Source: Plumapathes pennacea (Eukaryota > Cnidaria > Anthozoa > Antipatharia > Myriopathidae). Taken from it: a stretch of 64,000 bases of DNA. The stretch is taken from positions 9,068,067-9,132,066 of the forward strand of contig OZ038469.1 of NCBI GenBank assembly GCA_964036295.1, in the 5' to 3' direction. The position numbers were made by a program, and so were the translations under genes. The notes under the pieces were generated by a model. The model saw only the letters and a program-made list of their open reading frames with translations. It was not told the DNA's origin and searched no databases. Below are positions 1 to 11,641 of this stretch, piece after piece; position 1 is the stretch's first letter; every line of letters starts with the position of its first letter.

Positions 1-1130
1 TGCAGCGCCATCTTTAGCTGTCAAGTGACTGTCATACCGCTACACGGCGCTGCCAAATAGATCACCTTCGCGAAATCGCGCACTCAACCAAATCTTCGTT
101 TGCAGCAAACACGTTAATTTTGGTGTCGCATTTTTTTTATTTCACGCTTTTTACTGTCGCTGTTTTTGTCTTTTTGGTTACTTGGGTATAAATATGTATA
201 TAACACTGGTTTTTTTTTCGACGCGGATTAAAGTCGTAAACACAAGACTTGTGTTCGTGCGTCACAACCAGTCAATAAGTTCTTACCGCCTAGAGAGTGA
301 TTTGAGTCATCTCGTACAGTATGTAGATACTTCGGTTTGGACAACAGAAAAGAGAACGAGAGCAATTAATGAAAAAGAAGATATAGAGCGCCTAAAAGGT
401 TTACGACCTTGAAGTAATCAGATGAGACTGTCAAAAATCCTCCTCACACGTGATCCCATTTGTCCAATCACAACAACCAATCTATTTTAACCGAGAGAGC
501 GGGACACGCAATTTTTCCGTTGAGAAGTTTGCGCCTTGTCTCTAACAGTGTTTGCACTAGTCTTTTGGTTATGTGACCAGCAATAGTAATACTAGAGACA
601 TTGCCCTGGATCTAAACGATGGAACGAATGAGAGAAGAAAGGCCGTAAACAGTGGAGTCTTTGTACGAAGCAGAGGTGAATCATTTAAGGTACGTTACCA
701 CATCATACAAACTGTAACATTTTGGTGGCGAAATAATTATTCCCTATGTAAATTAATGCAGTGAAAGTGGCAAGATTTAGTGACAAAGAGCGTCGCATTA
801 GTAAAAAATCAAGACGTAAATCTATCCACAGAGAGTCACAACATGATCGCTGGTACAATTGATTTTATATAAGAACACCAAGGCGGCGACGTGTCGAGCG
901 CCAAGTCACACGCTTGCATTGAACGTGTATACATAAATCCGACTCTCTATTTTTATGTTTCAGGCTATGCCAAAGATGTGCTGCAGTGTAGAAGGTGGAT
1001 GAAAAGTTGGAGTTCGCCAGACCGTCCGTATAACAAGCGTGGATTCTGCCAGAGAACACTACAGAGGATTCTAAAACGAAGCCGTGGCATAAATAGCAGC
1101 TAAGAGACTTTATTATTGTTATACTCACCG
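1..1130 (+). other. Exon-like short ORFs, no recognised gene
   Basis: No family was recognised here. Several short plus-strand ORFs look exon-like. One possible exon at 581-689 follows an acceptor-like AG at 579-580 and is followed by a strong donor (AAG then GTACGT at 690). A second possible exon starts at 964 after a pyrimidine-rich run ending in CAG. Joined in phase, the second reaches a stop after about a dozen codons, so the two may not belong together. A basic, Lys/Arg/Ser-rich ORF lies at about 764-861 and a 76-codon TTG-initiated ORF at 182-412. These could be the remains of a host gene or of a transposon. Confidence in any single exon is low. Confidence 0.2.
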
Positions 1131-1459
1131 CGTCGATCTTTCTCCTATAGCTTTTTGTCGATAGATAAACGGCGACAATGTATTACGCAGGCTGCGTTTT
1201 CACACCCGCAATATAATTGAGAAATCCCGTAATAGCGTTTATTATATACATACTGAGACATACTCACGAAAAAGCCATATCGTAAAATTTCGTACGCAAA
1301 TGAGTTCTAGCCAATGAGAGGCCGCGAACGACGCTTTTCACACGTGAAAAAAATCGTTCGTCCAATCACAAGCTGCGAACGACAATTTTTCACTACTTTT
1401 AAAGGGTTTCCCGGTCCCATCATAAATGTCTCAGTATGTATATAATAAACAGAAAACAT

Positions 1460-1596
1460 CATGGAAAGTGCTTTGTACAGTTTTTATTCACTCGTTGTTT
1501 CGTATCATAAAACTCACTCGCTCGCAAAGCCTCGCTCGTTCGTTTTATGATACTTCACAACTCGTGAATAAAAACCGTACGCGCGCACTTTCCATG
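1460..1596. repeat. Near-perfect palindrome, MITE-like hairpin
   Basis: The two arms, about 54 bases each, are inverted copies. The left arm begins CATGGAAAGTGC and ends TCATAAAAC; the right arm begins GTTTTATGATAC and ends GCACTTTCCATG. The loop of about 28 bases is rich in CTCG and CGTTCG. The form is that of a short foldback or palindromic MITE. Three other palindromes of similar size but different sequence occur at 4615-4710, 9594-9782 and 46011-46078. Confidence 0.75.
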
Positions 1597-1782
1597 AAGT
1601 AATCTCTATAGACTCCCGACAGTGGGCTATCGCAGTATAATCTCGGAGGGAAAAGGAGGGAATGTTTGCAGTCTACTGATAGCGAAATCTGATATTAAAT
1701 TGCTTGCCATAATTCCCATCAATAAATATTTTTAGAACTTTTTTACTGTCATTTGTGCATATACGGTTTGTGTACTTTTTGT

Positions 1783-2060
1783 AGCCTTTCTGCCCGCTGC
1801 CGAACCGCTGTTCCCGCTGCCAAACAGTTCTAAAAATACACATTTTTGTCATTCTTGCAGCCATTCTGCAGCGTCATGCAGCGTTTCTTACGGCCTTAGT
1901 TCCGCTGCAGAACGCTGCTATTCGGATGCCAAAGCGCTGCTTTGGCAGCGGTTTGGCAACCAAAATTCGTAACTGCTGCAGCGACCAAATTGGCAGCGCT
2001 TCTGCAGCGCTTCCAGAAGCGCTTCTGCAGCGCTGCAACAGCGCTGCTCGTTTCGTACGG
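1783..2060. repeat. GCAGCG-rich irregular repeat cluster
   Basis: The hexamer GCAGCG or its complement CGCTGC recurs many times across about 280 bases, in both orientations, so the stretch can fold into many alternative hairpins. The spacing is irregular, so it is not a clean tandem array. ORFs through it on either strand are low-complexity and I do not regard them as genes. Confidence 0.6.
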
Positions 2061-3667
2061 GTAGTCAGTCTTTGCACTACATTCATTGGTGAAAGACTGT
2101 ATATTACATACTTCTCAAGTACCTGTAGGTTACATTATACTTCTCAGAAGCAAATTGATATGCATGTGTTGCCCAGTACATGTACAAACACACAAAATTC
2201 CATGCCAGAGAAATATAGCCCTAACCCTATACTCTCCTGTGAGTAAAAACGAAAACATGAATTATAAATATTCAATAATTTTACTGAATATTAGACAAAT
2301 GAGAGTCAGGTTTGCACATTATCCACAACTGTAAGATGCTGTGAGACATGAGAAGAGCATCGGTTTAGTACTGCATTGAAATTCTTATCTTAGCAGAGTC
2401 TTATTTCCCATGTCATGTGGGCATAAACTACCTCTTCCTAATCACAGAAAGATACTTTTTCCAGTTGGACTTAGTGAACTTCATGCTTGTCTTGATATTT
2501 AGGGACCTATGAAAAACAAAACAAGCATCAAAGTCTATAATTTAAAAAGTGTGTTCTATGGCTTGAGATACTATTTGTTGGTGGGGTAACAGTTTAGACA
2601 ATATCTCACCAGATATGCAGGTGCATGGAAAAAAACCTGTTCAAAAGAAAACTTATTAAACTATATCACTAATTCTATCTAGGAAAAGAAAGAAATTAAT
2701 GCTAGTAAAGAGCTGGCTGAAGTGAAATGAAACTGTGGTAAATGCAAATGACTTGTTTGGCTTATAATTATGTATCTTTGCAAATGGATTTTTGACTTTC
2801 AGTCTACTGAAGGTATTGACTTGTCAGGGCATTATCTAATTGAACTTGTTTAGATCATGGCAATTTTTTTCTGCCCACACCAGCTATTAACACAGTAAAT
2901 CTCTTCTGAACATTACTTTATACACAGTAATGTATAAAGTACAGCTAAACTGCTAATTCAAAAATGCAAAAGGAAATGCACCCCCAGTTTTGAAATCCTG
3001 GATACAACACTGAGCAATAAATTACATTCTTTTCCTGGTGCCAAATTGACAAAATAATCATTCATAACAATTTCTAGTTTACTAAACATCATTTCTCTTT
3101 ATTTATATATACATTTTATATTAGTATATATGTACTATGATTTATAGCAAAGGGAAGGGGGGCTTAGTAAGACAAAGAAGTAAACACAAACAAAGACTGT
3201 ATATGGAAAGTATAGTGGCCGGGTTTTGGAAAGTTTAGCCCAACATAAAAAATACAGTTCAAATAACATTTGACTTATAGTACTTATACAGTGTTATACA
3301 GTACATGATAAAAATAGCTGAGCAGTTAAAAAAAAAACTGCCTACTTAAACCAGAACTCACAAGTTTTTGCACTGTATAATTTCACAGAGGACAAATATT
3401 TTGATCTGTTTTTCTGATAAACTGAAATCATGGTTTCTAGTGCTGCAATTTTAATAAACACAGTTCTCTCTAATCAAATGCACAGAAACGCCAACTTCTT
3501 CTGTGTGAGTGATATATATGTTGTGATTTTGTCTATAAAGCAAGTTATTTGTTAAGTGGCAAATTAACCTCTGCACTGTATGACACTGGAAGTTAATTTA
3601 ACTGTCAAGACTCAAACGGTCAAAACAGTTTTCTGTCGTGAAAATTTATAGCATCACAACAACAAAG

Positions 3668-4612
3668 CTTTATCGCGGCCACAAAAATGTCCGATAAGCT
3701 CGAAGCAATGCATAAGGAACGAGTTGAGTGAAGAAAGTAAATAGACGTGTATTACCTGCCCCTTGGAGCTATCGGCTGGCCTTCAAGCACTATTTTAGCT
3801 TATTTTCTGTCCTCCTGCTGTTCGTGCAGAGCCGGGTTGTCAGGGTTAGCCCGTCCAGTTGCCTCATTTTGAGCCTGAAGCCTGCGGGCCTCTTGTGCAA
3901 TCGTTTCATTGTGGCGTCGGGAAGCAGCTCGTTGTCGAGCGGCTTTCACGCGCTGTTCTTTTGCCTGAGTTGTTTCTTGGGCCAGCTTCTGCCTATGATG
4001 CTCCCGATCAGATCAGCTGCTCTCTTTCCTGGGTTGTCTCCTGAGCTCGTTTCTGCTGATAATGCTCTCGGTCATACCGTTGCTTCGCTTTTTTGGCAGC
4101 GACAGCACTGTCTGTTTGCCGTCTGCGCTCGAGACGGATACACCGCTCCTGCCTTGTCTTACGAATTCGTCTTATTCTCGCTTGTTCTCTTCGTTTTTGA
4201 AGACAAACTTGTTTCTCTTGAGAGTGTTCGGTTTGATTCTTCGCTTGATTCATACTTGCCTCCTATACAGTGTCGGTTGCTTCGCAACGGACCAGCAGAA
4301 CACCACGTGATCAACCCAGCAGACACCGCGGTGCGGGAAGGTCGCCCGTGAACGAAAAACATTAAAGCACGAGATTCGAGGTCGCGAGAGGAAAGAGCCT
4401 GGGAACGAGGTTAGAGTGTTCTACCCAGCAAACCCCGCGCGTGATTCTGTTCCGAGTTTCTACCCAGCAGTCCCCGCTGCGCGGGGAAGTGATTCTCTTC
4501 CGATGTTTTTCCCAGCAAACCCCGCTACGCGGGGAGGTCGCCCGTGAACGAAAAACATTAAAAAACGACATGGTGTTCAGATTAGTACCCACGCAGGGCG
4601 TGGGAATAATAA
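3668..4612 (+). repeat. Dispersed repeat R1, copy 1
   Basis: This begins near TTTATCGCGGCC and ends near CAGGGCGTGGGAATAA. A shorter copy of the same order lies at 56052-56630, and the 3' portion recurs inverted at about 6545-7060. The 3' part is modular: units containing CCCAGCA, a GC palindrome (CCCCGCTGCGCGGGG type) and CGTGAACGAAAAACATT are repeated with small changes. On the minus strand, 4008-4253 is an open frame rich in Arg, Gln, Glu and Lys (81 codons), which may be a relic of a basic coiled-coil transposon ORF. The class of element is not clear. Confidence 0.6.
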
Positions 4613-4614
4613 AG

Positions 4615-4710
4615 TAAGTTATGGACCGAGTATTTTTCGTCACCTTATGGCCCGAGCGCGCTTCGCGCGAGGGCCATAAGGTGACGAAAAAAACGAGGAT
4701 CCATAACTTA
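4615..4710. repeat. Palindromic hairpin element
   Basis: The arms TAAGTTATGGACCGAG and its inverse continue through CGTCACCTTATGGCCC to meet at GCGCGC/TTCGCGCG, so almost the whole 96 bases is self-complementary. The terminal TAAGTTATGGACC motif recurs just downstream in the tandem repeat at 4863-4992, so the two may share an origin. Confidence 0.75.
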
Positions 4711-4862
4711 CGGTTTTACAAGATTGTAAGCTTTCCTCGATCACCACAACTTAACAGTGAGTATCCGAACGTTTAAACTTCCCATTGCACTTCTGGGCCT
4801 TTTATGACAAACGTTTAGCAACTTTTCGAGTAATCATTTACGATCCACATGTGCAAACTGAT

Positions 4863-4992
4863 TTTGCGGTCCGTACAGTAAGTTATGGACCGGTAAAATT
4901 GACCAATCAGAACGTGCGTAAAATCAATTTGCGGTCCGTACAGGAAAGTATGGACCGGTAAATTAACCAATCGTAGCGTGCGTAGTATCAGT
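4863..4992. repeat. Two-unit tandem repeat
   Basis: A unit of about 65 bases beginning TTTGCGGTCCGTACAG and containing TATGGACCGGTAAA and GACCAATC/AACCAATC occurs twice with small changes. Within each unit GGTCC and GGACC are inverted, as in the neighbouring palindrome. No gene is visible here. Confidence 0.6.
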
Positions 4993-5252
4993 GCCATATA
5001 ATAATGACTTTTAGTTGATTTATACTTATGTCTATATCCACAGTGAAGCAATCTAAAACAATTTCTCACGAGTATACTATCATTTCCATTGTGTCACAAA
5101 TTATATAGCTCGTTACAAATGAAGATGTTTATATTATTTTCAGTTATATGTCTCATGCATAAGATGTTACTTCATTTGTTCTTTCTTTCCTGCTTTCATC
5201 GTGTTATTGGATTCATTATTCTTTTAAATGTTTCATTGATTTGGTTTTGCAG

Positions 5253-6201
5253 ATTTTACTAGGTACAACAGAGGTGGAAATATTTTTGAAGGGACTGTTA
5301 ACGGAAATATAGTACGTCTTGCTTACACTCAATCTACAATAACAGCAGAGGTTAGTATATTATTACATGGGTGCACATTGTCAGATCTACTTATAATTTC
5401 TTTAGCAAAACTGGAAAACTGCGTAATTAAAAATGTAACCTCCTTTCTTCAAGCTAGGTCGTTCATTTGGCCAAACGTCTTTAGTCATGAGTAATGTTAA
5501 CTTTGTTCAATTTAAGACTCGGACGTACACGCAATGTTATGCGCAATTTGCACATGTTCAGAATCAGCGGTCATTACACAAAACTATGAATTCAAGTACA
5601 GATTTTGTACTTCAGAGGAACACTCGTAAAACCTTAGGACTAAGAAACATAATAATATTAAGACTTGATATTGAGCGATAAGTTGTTTCAGTGCATTTTC
5701 TATAACATAAGTGGCGCACAAGAAAAACGTGACTTGCACACAAGGTCCATCTATATCTATACACGAGACGCTTAAGAGCTAAAGCACCTCGTTCAAAATA
5801 TATATCGTGTAAATTTTGAAATATATATACAAATTTGATTACAAGACAAAAAATAGATTTCTATGGAGTACGTAATTTTGTTTAAGGTGTGTATTGTACA
5901 TTTTGGTTAGAAATATCAGAATTTACTAATAAATGGGATTCACGTCATTTAATTTCACTTAATGAGTGTACTTGCATTGCAGACGCCAAAGAGCACAGTG
6001 CCGCACAAGAGACATATTTTTCTTCAAAAATATTGTAAAGTAAAAGTCAACGGAAGCTGCCAACAAGTTGATCGTACATGCAGCACAATTTCTCCTCGGT
6101 CAAACAGAAACGTATTTCTCATCTCGTACTTCAATGGAACGCTTTCATGGGGCAGCGATGCTTGTGATGCAAAGGCACGATTTATTTTGTCTGATTTTTA
6201 A
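5253..6201 (+). CDS. Last two exons of an unrecognised gene
   Basis: Two exons with good splice signals join in frame. Exon one is 5253-5350, preceded by a pyrimidine run ending TTTTGCAG and followed by GTTAGT; it is open in one frame (starting FTRYNRGGNIFEG) and ends in phase 0. Exon two is 5983-6201, preceded by TTGCATTGCAG, and stays open for 72 codons to a TAA. It holds several cysteines (KYCKVKVNGSC, DRTCS, SDACDA), which may suggest a secreted or extracellular domain with disulphides. No upstream exon or start codon was identified in the window. I do not recognise the family. The in-phase junction and splice sites support a real gene end; a transposon exon is possible. Confidence 0.4.
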
Positions 6202-6544
6202 ACATAATTACTTGATATTCATAGTTTTAGCCTACATAAAAATATTTTTTTAATATTAATTTTCGAGTAAAGCCACATCTGCATAAGTTGTTTTAATAAA
6301 AACTGGATGAAAGCTTTGTGTCCGCACTTAGACTTTATGTTTTCGTTTTGCCTGTATTCATAAAACGAAACTTTAAAGAAAATTCATATTGAGTTAGCGC
6401 AATCAAGCAAAGAGTAAGCTTCAATTCAACTTACCTAGTTGATCATCTTTGCCTGCAATTTTCATAGTACAAATTGCCCTAAAAAATACCATCAGTCGTT
6501 AATCAATTGCGCATTTTAGTTAATGATTTAGACTTGTTTCACTT
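6202..6544. other. No feature seen
   Basis: This AT-rich stretch follows the putative gene end. I see nothing I can name in it. Confidence 0.5.
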
Positions 6545-7060
6545 TTTTACTTGATTGGGCGTGGGTAATAATCAGAACACTATATCGTTTTTGAATGTCC
6601 TTCACGAGGCGACCTCCCCGCGCAGCGGGGTTTGCTGGGAAAATCACGGGAACAGAATCACGTCTCTGCAGGCAGACTCAGTTTGCTGAGTAAAACCTTC
6701 AACCTCGTAACCGGGATCTTTCCTCTCCCGGTCCGCCAACACGTTGACCTTTTGTGCGATGTGAATGTTTTTCACGAGGCGACCTCCCTGAGCAGCGGGG
6801 TTTGCTAGGTAAAATTTCCAATCTCGTTCCCAAGCTCTTTCCTCTCCCAGCTCAACGCGTTGGCTTTTTTTGCGATTGTAATGTTTTTTACGGAGCGACC
6901 TCCCCGCACCGCAGGGTCTTCTGGGAGTCCGTCGCGAAGCAACAGATCACAGGCAGCCCACACGGTGTCCACCTTTTTACTACAGGAACATTCAACCAAA
7001 CGAATGTCGCTAAATCGGCGCCAAATCGCCTCGAAAGTCACTATAAGCGGTAAGTACGGA
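6545..7060 (-). repeat. Dispersed repeat R1, inverted 3' portion
   Basis: This carries the R1 hallmarks in reverse orientation: GGGCGTGGGTAATAATCAGAACAC at the left edge, then repeated modules ACGAGGCGACCTCCCC with GCAGCGGGGTTTGCTGGG, and TTTCCTCTCCC. The modules correspond to those at 4360-4612 and 56340-56630. From about 7060 to 7310 nothing further is recognised. Confidence 0.55.
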
Positions 7061-7309
7061 CTCTTTCTGTTATCTGGCCGATTTTAAGAAAAAGATGCTT
7101 TATTTTCACGCGGAAAATATAATTTGAAAATCTCCCATACAAATCCTTATTAACCGATCAGCCGTGACGTCATCAGACCGTGTGGGCTGCCGTGATTCAC
7201 CGAACTGCACTTGGGAAAGTACTGTACTATGCATCATGGAAGCTGTATACAGTTGCCTCCGCTGTCCTAAGGTGTCCCACTTCAACTTTTCTAAGACTTC
7301 AACTGATCT

Positions 7310-9594
7310 AGTTTCCTAGTTACTTTTCGTTATAATCCTAGCTGCTCGGTTTTACAGTTTTTGTATTCTGTCTGCTAATACTTTGTTTAAACTTGCCCAT
7401 GCTTCATCATAGTAATCAAATAATGGTAATATCATAGATCTGTATATAGCAATAGCTGTGTAATAGGACATAGGGTCTGATCTGCCTTAGTCCACCAAGA
7501 GCTGTGGATATTTTCTTTGCTATATAATCAATGTGGCCAAACCAGGACAGGTGTTCATCTATGTATAAACCTAAAGATTTGCTGGCTTTGACTCGTTTGA
7601 TCGTGTCGGAGCCAAGCATTATGTTAAAGGGCTGGGTTAGTTGCGCTGACTTATATTTGGAGCAGATAAATATATATTCAGTTTTGGTGACGTTTATGCT
7701 TAATTTGTTTGCGAGGAGCCATTCCTTAATATGTTCTAAAACCTTGTTAGCCAATGTTTGTGTTTCCTTAAAATTTGGAGCTGCTGCAGTGAGGTTGGTA
7801 TCATATGCATACATTCTCGCGTTTGAGTGTGTTAGACAAAGAGGAAGGTCATTTATAAATAACAAGAACAATAGCGGCCCTAAAATTGATCCCTGGGGGA
7901 CTCCACTAGTTATATCTGAGACATCAGATAGAATGCCATTTACTTCACATTTTTGTTTTCTGCCAGCGAGGTACGATTGGAACCATTTTATCGAGCTTTC
8001 ATGTACACCATATAGACTGAGTTTATTTAGAAAGATGGAGTGATCTATGGTATCAAACGCCTTGGCCAGGTCTAGGAAAATTACTGCTGTGACCATGTTG
8101 TTATCAATGTTTAGATATAACTGGTTTGTTGCATCAAGTAAGGCCGTAACTGTTGAATGCATCGATCGAAAACCAGATTGGTATTTTGTCAATAGTTCTT
8201 CGGCATTGAGATATTCATATAGTTGATCATAGATAACTTTTTCCATTACTTTAGCCACTGAGGATATGATTGATATAGGCCTGTAGTTGTTAGGGTTTGT
8301 CTTATCTTTGCCTTTATGTACTGGATACACTTTTGCAAGTTTCCAGTCGTTTGGTAAGCTACCTTTTAGAGATGAATGTATTAAATAACAGACAAAGAGG
8401 TTCAGCGATAACATCAGCTGCTTCTTTTATAAGTTTACAGGGAATAGAATCTAATCCGGTGGCTTTATTTGAATCTAATTCTTTCAGCAGTTTCAGGACT
8501 TCGTTTGTCTCATACGGTTTTAGTTTGAATGAAGATTCAGCCTCGTTTATGTAATCTGCGAAGCTTTTGGACGATTTTGATAGTTTTGTTGCCAGCTGAG
8601 GTCCGACTGCTGTAAAATGATTATTTATGGATCTGCTATATGTTGTCTGTGCTTCGTTGGTTTGTATTTCATTTATTGTGGTCTGGATTTTTTGCCTGCC
8701 TTGAATTGCATTTATGATTCTCCAAAGTTCCTTTGGCTTGCCAGAATTGTTGTTGATCTGTGCTTTATAATATTTCATTTTAGCGTGCTTTATTTCGTTA
8801 TTTTCTGCGTTTCGCATTGTTTTATATTCTCTCCAATCCTTGGCGTCGTTAGATTTGTTAGCATTAGCCTTTGCTCTGTCTCTATTTATAATCAAGTTTC
8901 TGATCTTGGACGAAAACCACGGGGAAACTTTATGTCGTACGCGCTTATGCCTGACCGATGCATGAATGTTTGCTACTGAAAAAAACATGTCTTTCCACGC
9001 GTTCCACATTAACTCCGGATCATTGAAAGATTTCAGGGTTTCCCAGGGGAGTAAGTCAAGATCTTTCCTAAAGTCTTGTGGCCTAAATTTTGAATAATTG
9101 CGACATGATTTTACTTTATGGTTATTGTCTGATGTGACTGTTATTTTCCTTATGGCATAAACTGGATAATGATCACTACAACTTATGTGAAGAACCCCAG
9201 AGCATACTATTCTGTTTGGCTTCTTTGTGAATATTAAGTCAATCAAGGTGCTACTGCTGGGCGTGACTCTCGTTGGCTCGCAAATTAGTTGTGTTTTAAC
9301 ATTTTAATTAAAATTGGTACGCTTCCTCGATCGACTTTAAGTACGCCACATGGGATTTTTGTTTGTTGGACTGGAAATTACAGTTTAAATCACCCAAGAG
9401 AATGATTTCTTTGTCCTCATAGTCCAATTTGATTATTGCCTCTTCGTGTTTTTCTAAGTAGTACTTAACAACTGCCGGGGTCGATAGCGCGCTATTACTA
9501 CAAATGCCTTGCTGGAGGGTTTCCTAATCTCGAGGCATATGGCTTCTAACTCTGATAAGTCGAGGTCTGTGCGCGTTATGTAGTTTATAGTTAA
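7310..9594 (-). pseudogene. CR1-like LINE, endonuclease C-part plus RT, dead
   Basis: On the minus strand this encodes, in order, the middle and end of an APE-type endonuclease (an ICLEIRKPSSKAF strand near 9530, then SDHYP near 9165), a linker, and a reverse transcriptase with NNYRPISI, FLDLAKAFDTIDHS and SGVPQGSILGPLL blocks. The frame shifts near 8400 (two overlapping ORFs, 8359-9246 and 7416-8414), near 7450 and again in the endonuclease part. The catalytic YADD box reads YAYD, so the first catalytic Asp is a Tyr and the enzyme cannot work. C-terminal similarity ends near 7310. The 5' continuation of the same element is probably 14231-14690, separated by a 4.6-kb insertion. Confidence 0.85.
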
Positions 9595-9782
9595 GCAATA
9601 TAACACAAGTTTCCATGTCTTTTCACTCTTATATAAACACGCGGGATGTTGGGAGAACACTCGAAAAAGTTCAGAATCACGAGCCGCTTCGGCGAGTGAT
9701 TTTGAAGTTTTTCGAGTGTTCTCACAACATCCCAAGAGTTTATATAAGAGTACAAAGACATGGAAACGAGTGTCATATTGCT
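9594..9782. repeat. Palindromic MITE at the split in the CR1
   Basis: Inverted arms start AGCAATATAACAC on the left and, read from the other strand, AGCAATATGACAC on the right. They continue through GTTTCCATGTCTTT and CTTATATAAAC to a centre near CCGCTTCGGCG. A related single arm (TTTCCATGTCTTTGTACTT) occurs at 14160-14178, close to the other side of the same CR1 split. Confidence 0.7.
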
Positions 9783-10830
9783 TTTATAAAATAACGAAGC
9801 TTTTATTACCTGAAAGAACTATATATTGAAAATGATCAAGTTCAAGATTCTCCCGAAAACCGTCAAAACGTACGCTCGTCCAATCGGAAAGTCTGTTTCA
9901 CGGCACTTCGCTCAAGTCAGTCTGTAGAGTTAAATTCCAAGTAGATTTATTATTTCCTGGGGATGTTAACAAACCTCGAACGCGGAGAGCGCACGGCTCG
10001 AACTATGAATGATACGAAAATTACAATCAACAAACGCATAACTGATTGAAGAAAGAATGAAATCAAAACGAACAAACGCGTATACTCACAGATTTTGCTA
10101 CATCCCAGAAATGAAGAATAATAAGTCCCAAATAAATCAATCCAAATAAACAAGCGTGCAAGTTCAAAACTAGCTCTTGCCCCTGACCCACATATTGGGC
10201 CACCCCACGTAGCGGTACGAATAAACATCGGGCTCAGGCCCACGCAGCGTAAAGAAAACGAGTCCAAACTGGAACTTTATAGCTAACACAGTCCATGAAT
10301 GAAAACGGAACACCTCTCGCGTTCACTTGGAAAAGTTGACAGGCTGTTAAATGAAGATGAATTTCACAAGAACCGGCGAGAATGTTTTGAGCCGTCAGGT
10401 TTCAACTTTCAGGACAGCGGTGTCACTCGACGTAAACATGTCTGCACAACAACACTATCCTGCCAAAGAAGGTAGTTTGTACATTTGTTTGCTTTACTTG
10501 AGCATTACTTGAACTCTGCCGGACGACAGTCAACTCCATTGAATCGACTCAACGGCTTTTGTGCCACCGAGCCGAATGCCGAGACAGACTCATTAGCGAA
10601 GACTGTTTGTGCCTTCATCACCATAAACCTACAATTATTCGTGTGAAACTCCGGTGATCTAAGCCATCTAGTTACTAGCTACGAGCCACAGGAGACGAAG
10701 GTGAAAAGGTTAGAAACTTTAGTTAGAGAATGTTCTTTGACTATGTAATTGTTGGCTTTCTGTCTCACGGTTTCCGAATTAAATTTCATGCAATATTAAG
10801 ACAACTTTTCTTCACGCTGCTTCATTAATT
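9783..10830. other. No gene seen
   Basis: About 1 kb lies between the palindromic MITE and the Helitron-like element. The only ORFs are short and unconvincing (for example 9950-10267 minus). It may be the remainder of the DNA that split the CR1, or an older insertion. I cannot name it. Confidence 0.4.
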
Positions 10831-11042
10831 TCTCGTGGTGAAGCCGACGAGCTTAGGATTGGAAAGCGTGTCTTCATCATCGTCATATTTTTATTTTTAT
10901 TATTTTTATTTTTATTTTTATTTTTTTTTCTGGGTTACGAATCAGCACACGGTGATTGGTTCATATTTTCACGTGATTTATGATGACGTTTTGTCATCAC
11001 ATGACTTGCCGGGCGAGCAGTTTCGCCATTTTGAAGGAGATA
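10831..11042 (+). promoter_or_regulatory. Shared 5' leader of the Helitron-like family
   Basis: After the 5' end there is a T-rich run, (TTTTTA)n at about 10888-10930, then GCACACGGTGATTGGTTCAT, a CACGTG E-box-like site and TGATGACG. The same order is found at about 17040-17130 in the sister copy. CCAAT (ATTGG), CACGTG and a CRE-like TGACG within 60 bases suggest an internal promoter; this is inference. Confidence 0.35.
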
Positions 11043-11641
11043 TGTGGGCGATGGAATTGTGCGTTGCTTGCCTTGGTTGGCTCTGTGGATTCTTTTATGG
11101 ACCGCTCATCCTACTTACAAACGAATACGCCGGCTGCGGTAGACCCACACTAAATTTCATTGAGCGGTTTTGGCTTGGGTCGGTCCGTTCAGCCTCGAAA
11201 GCTTTGAAAAAAGCCGCAAATGAAGCAATGAATATATCAGTGAACATATCAAAGAACATATTAATGTTCTTATCAATGAACTGCATAGCTATGCACAACT
11301 GTACAGAAATGTACGAAGATCCTGACGTCCAGAACGTTGAGAACTTGAAGGAACAAGCTGAACGAAGGGGTTCCAAATGCAAAGATCAGAACCCGAATGA
11401 TATTAACGGCGAAGCAACTTCGATTCTTGGCCATCGCTTGATAGTGTATATGGAACTGTTTAGTATGAAGGTGAACTTAAAGGTACTTTGTATTCTTTTA
11501 CTTTGTATTATTCTTGCTGATACAAGTAAAGCGTCAGAAAATCTGACTTTTCTTTGGAATCAACGTTTCAATCTGTTGTCCATGTGTTGTTGTTGCGACA
11601 TTTTGGCTCAGTGCCATGAAGATCAAACAGGCAGCAGATAA
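11043..11641 (+). CDS. Upstream ORF of the 2A-protease element
   Basis: The open frame runs upstream of 11043, but I choose the ATG at 11043 because the sequence before it is low-complexity Tyr/Phe and promoter-like. The product of about 199 residues starts MWAMELCVACLGWLCGFF, a hydrophobic stretch that could be a signal or membrane anchor. It has an Asn/Ser-rich middle (NISVNISKNILMF), a Lys/Glu-rich patch and a second hydrophobic segment (VLCILLLCIILADTSKAS). It overlaps the next ORF by 26 bases in another frame. A donor-like AAG|GTACTT near 11490 and an acceptor-like CTCAG at about 11610 could splice it into that ORF. No family is recognised. Confidence 0.35.

Larger units (their letters stand above)
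1131..3660. other. Gene-poor stretch
   Basis: Apart from the hairpin at 1460-1596 and the GCAGCG cluster at 1783-2060, which are listed separately, I see no gene, domain or RNA. From about 2080 to 3660 the sequence is AT-rich with short runs and no long ORF or convincing splice pair. It could be intronic or intergenic. Confidence 0.5.

Noticed and set aside
3728..4351. Plus-strand ORF of 207 codons as a secreted protein
   Set aside because: It lies wholly in repeat R1, does not persist in the other copies, and has no domain.
7531..8043. Plus-strand ORF of 170 codons
   Set aside because: It is the antisense shadow of the minus-strand CR1 reverse transcriptase.
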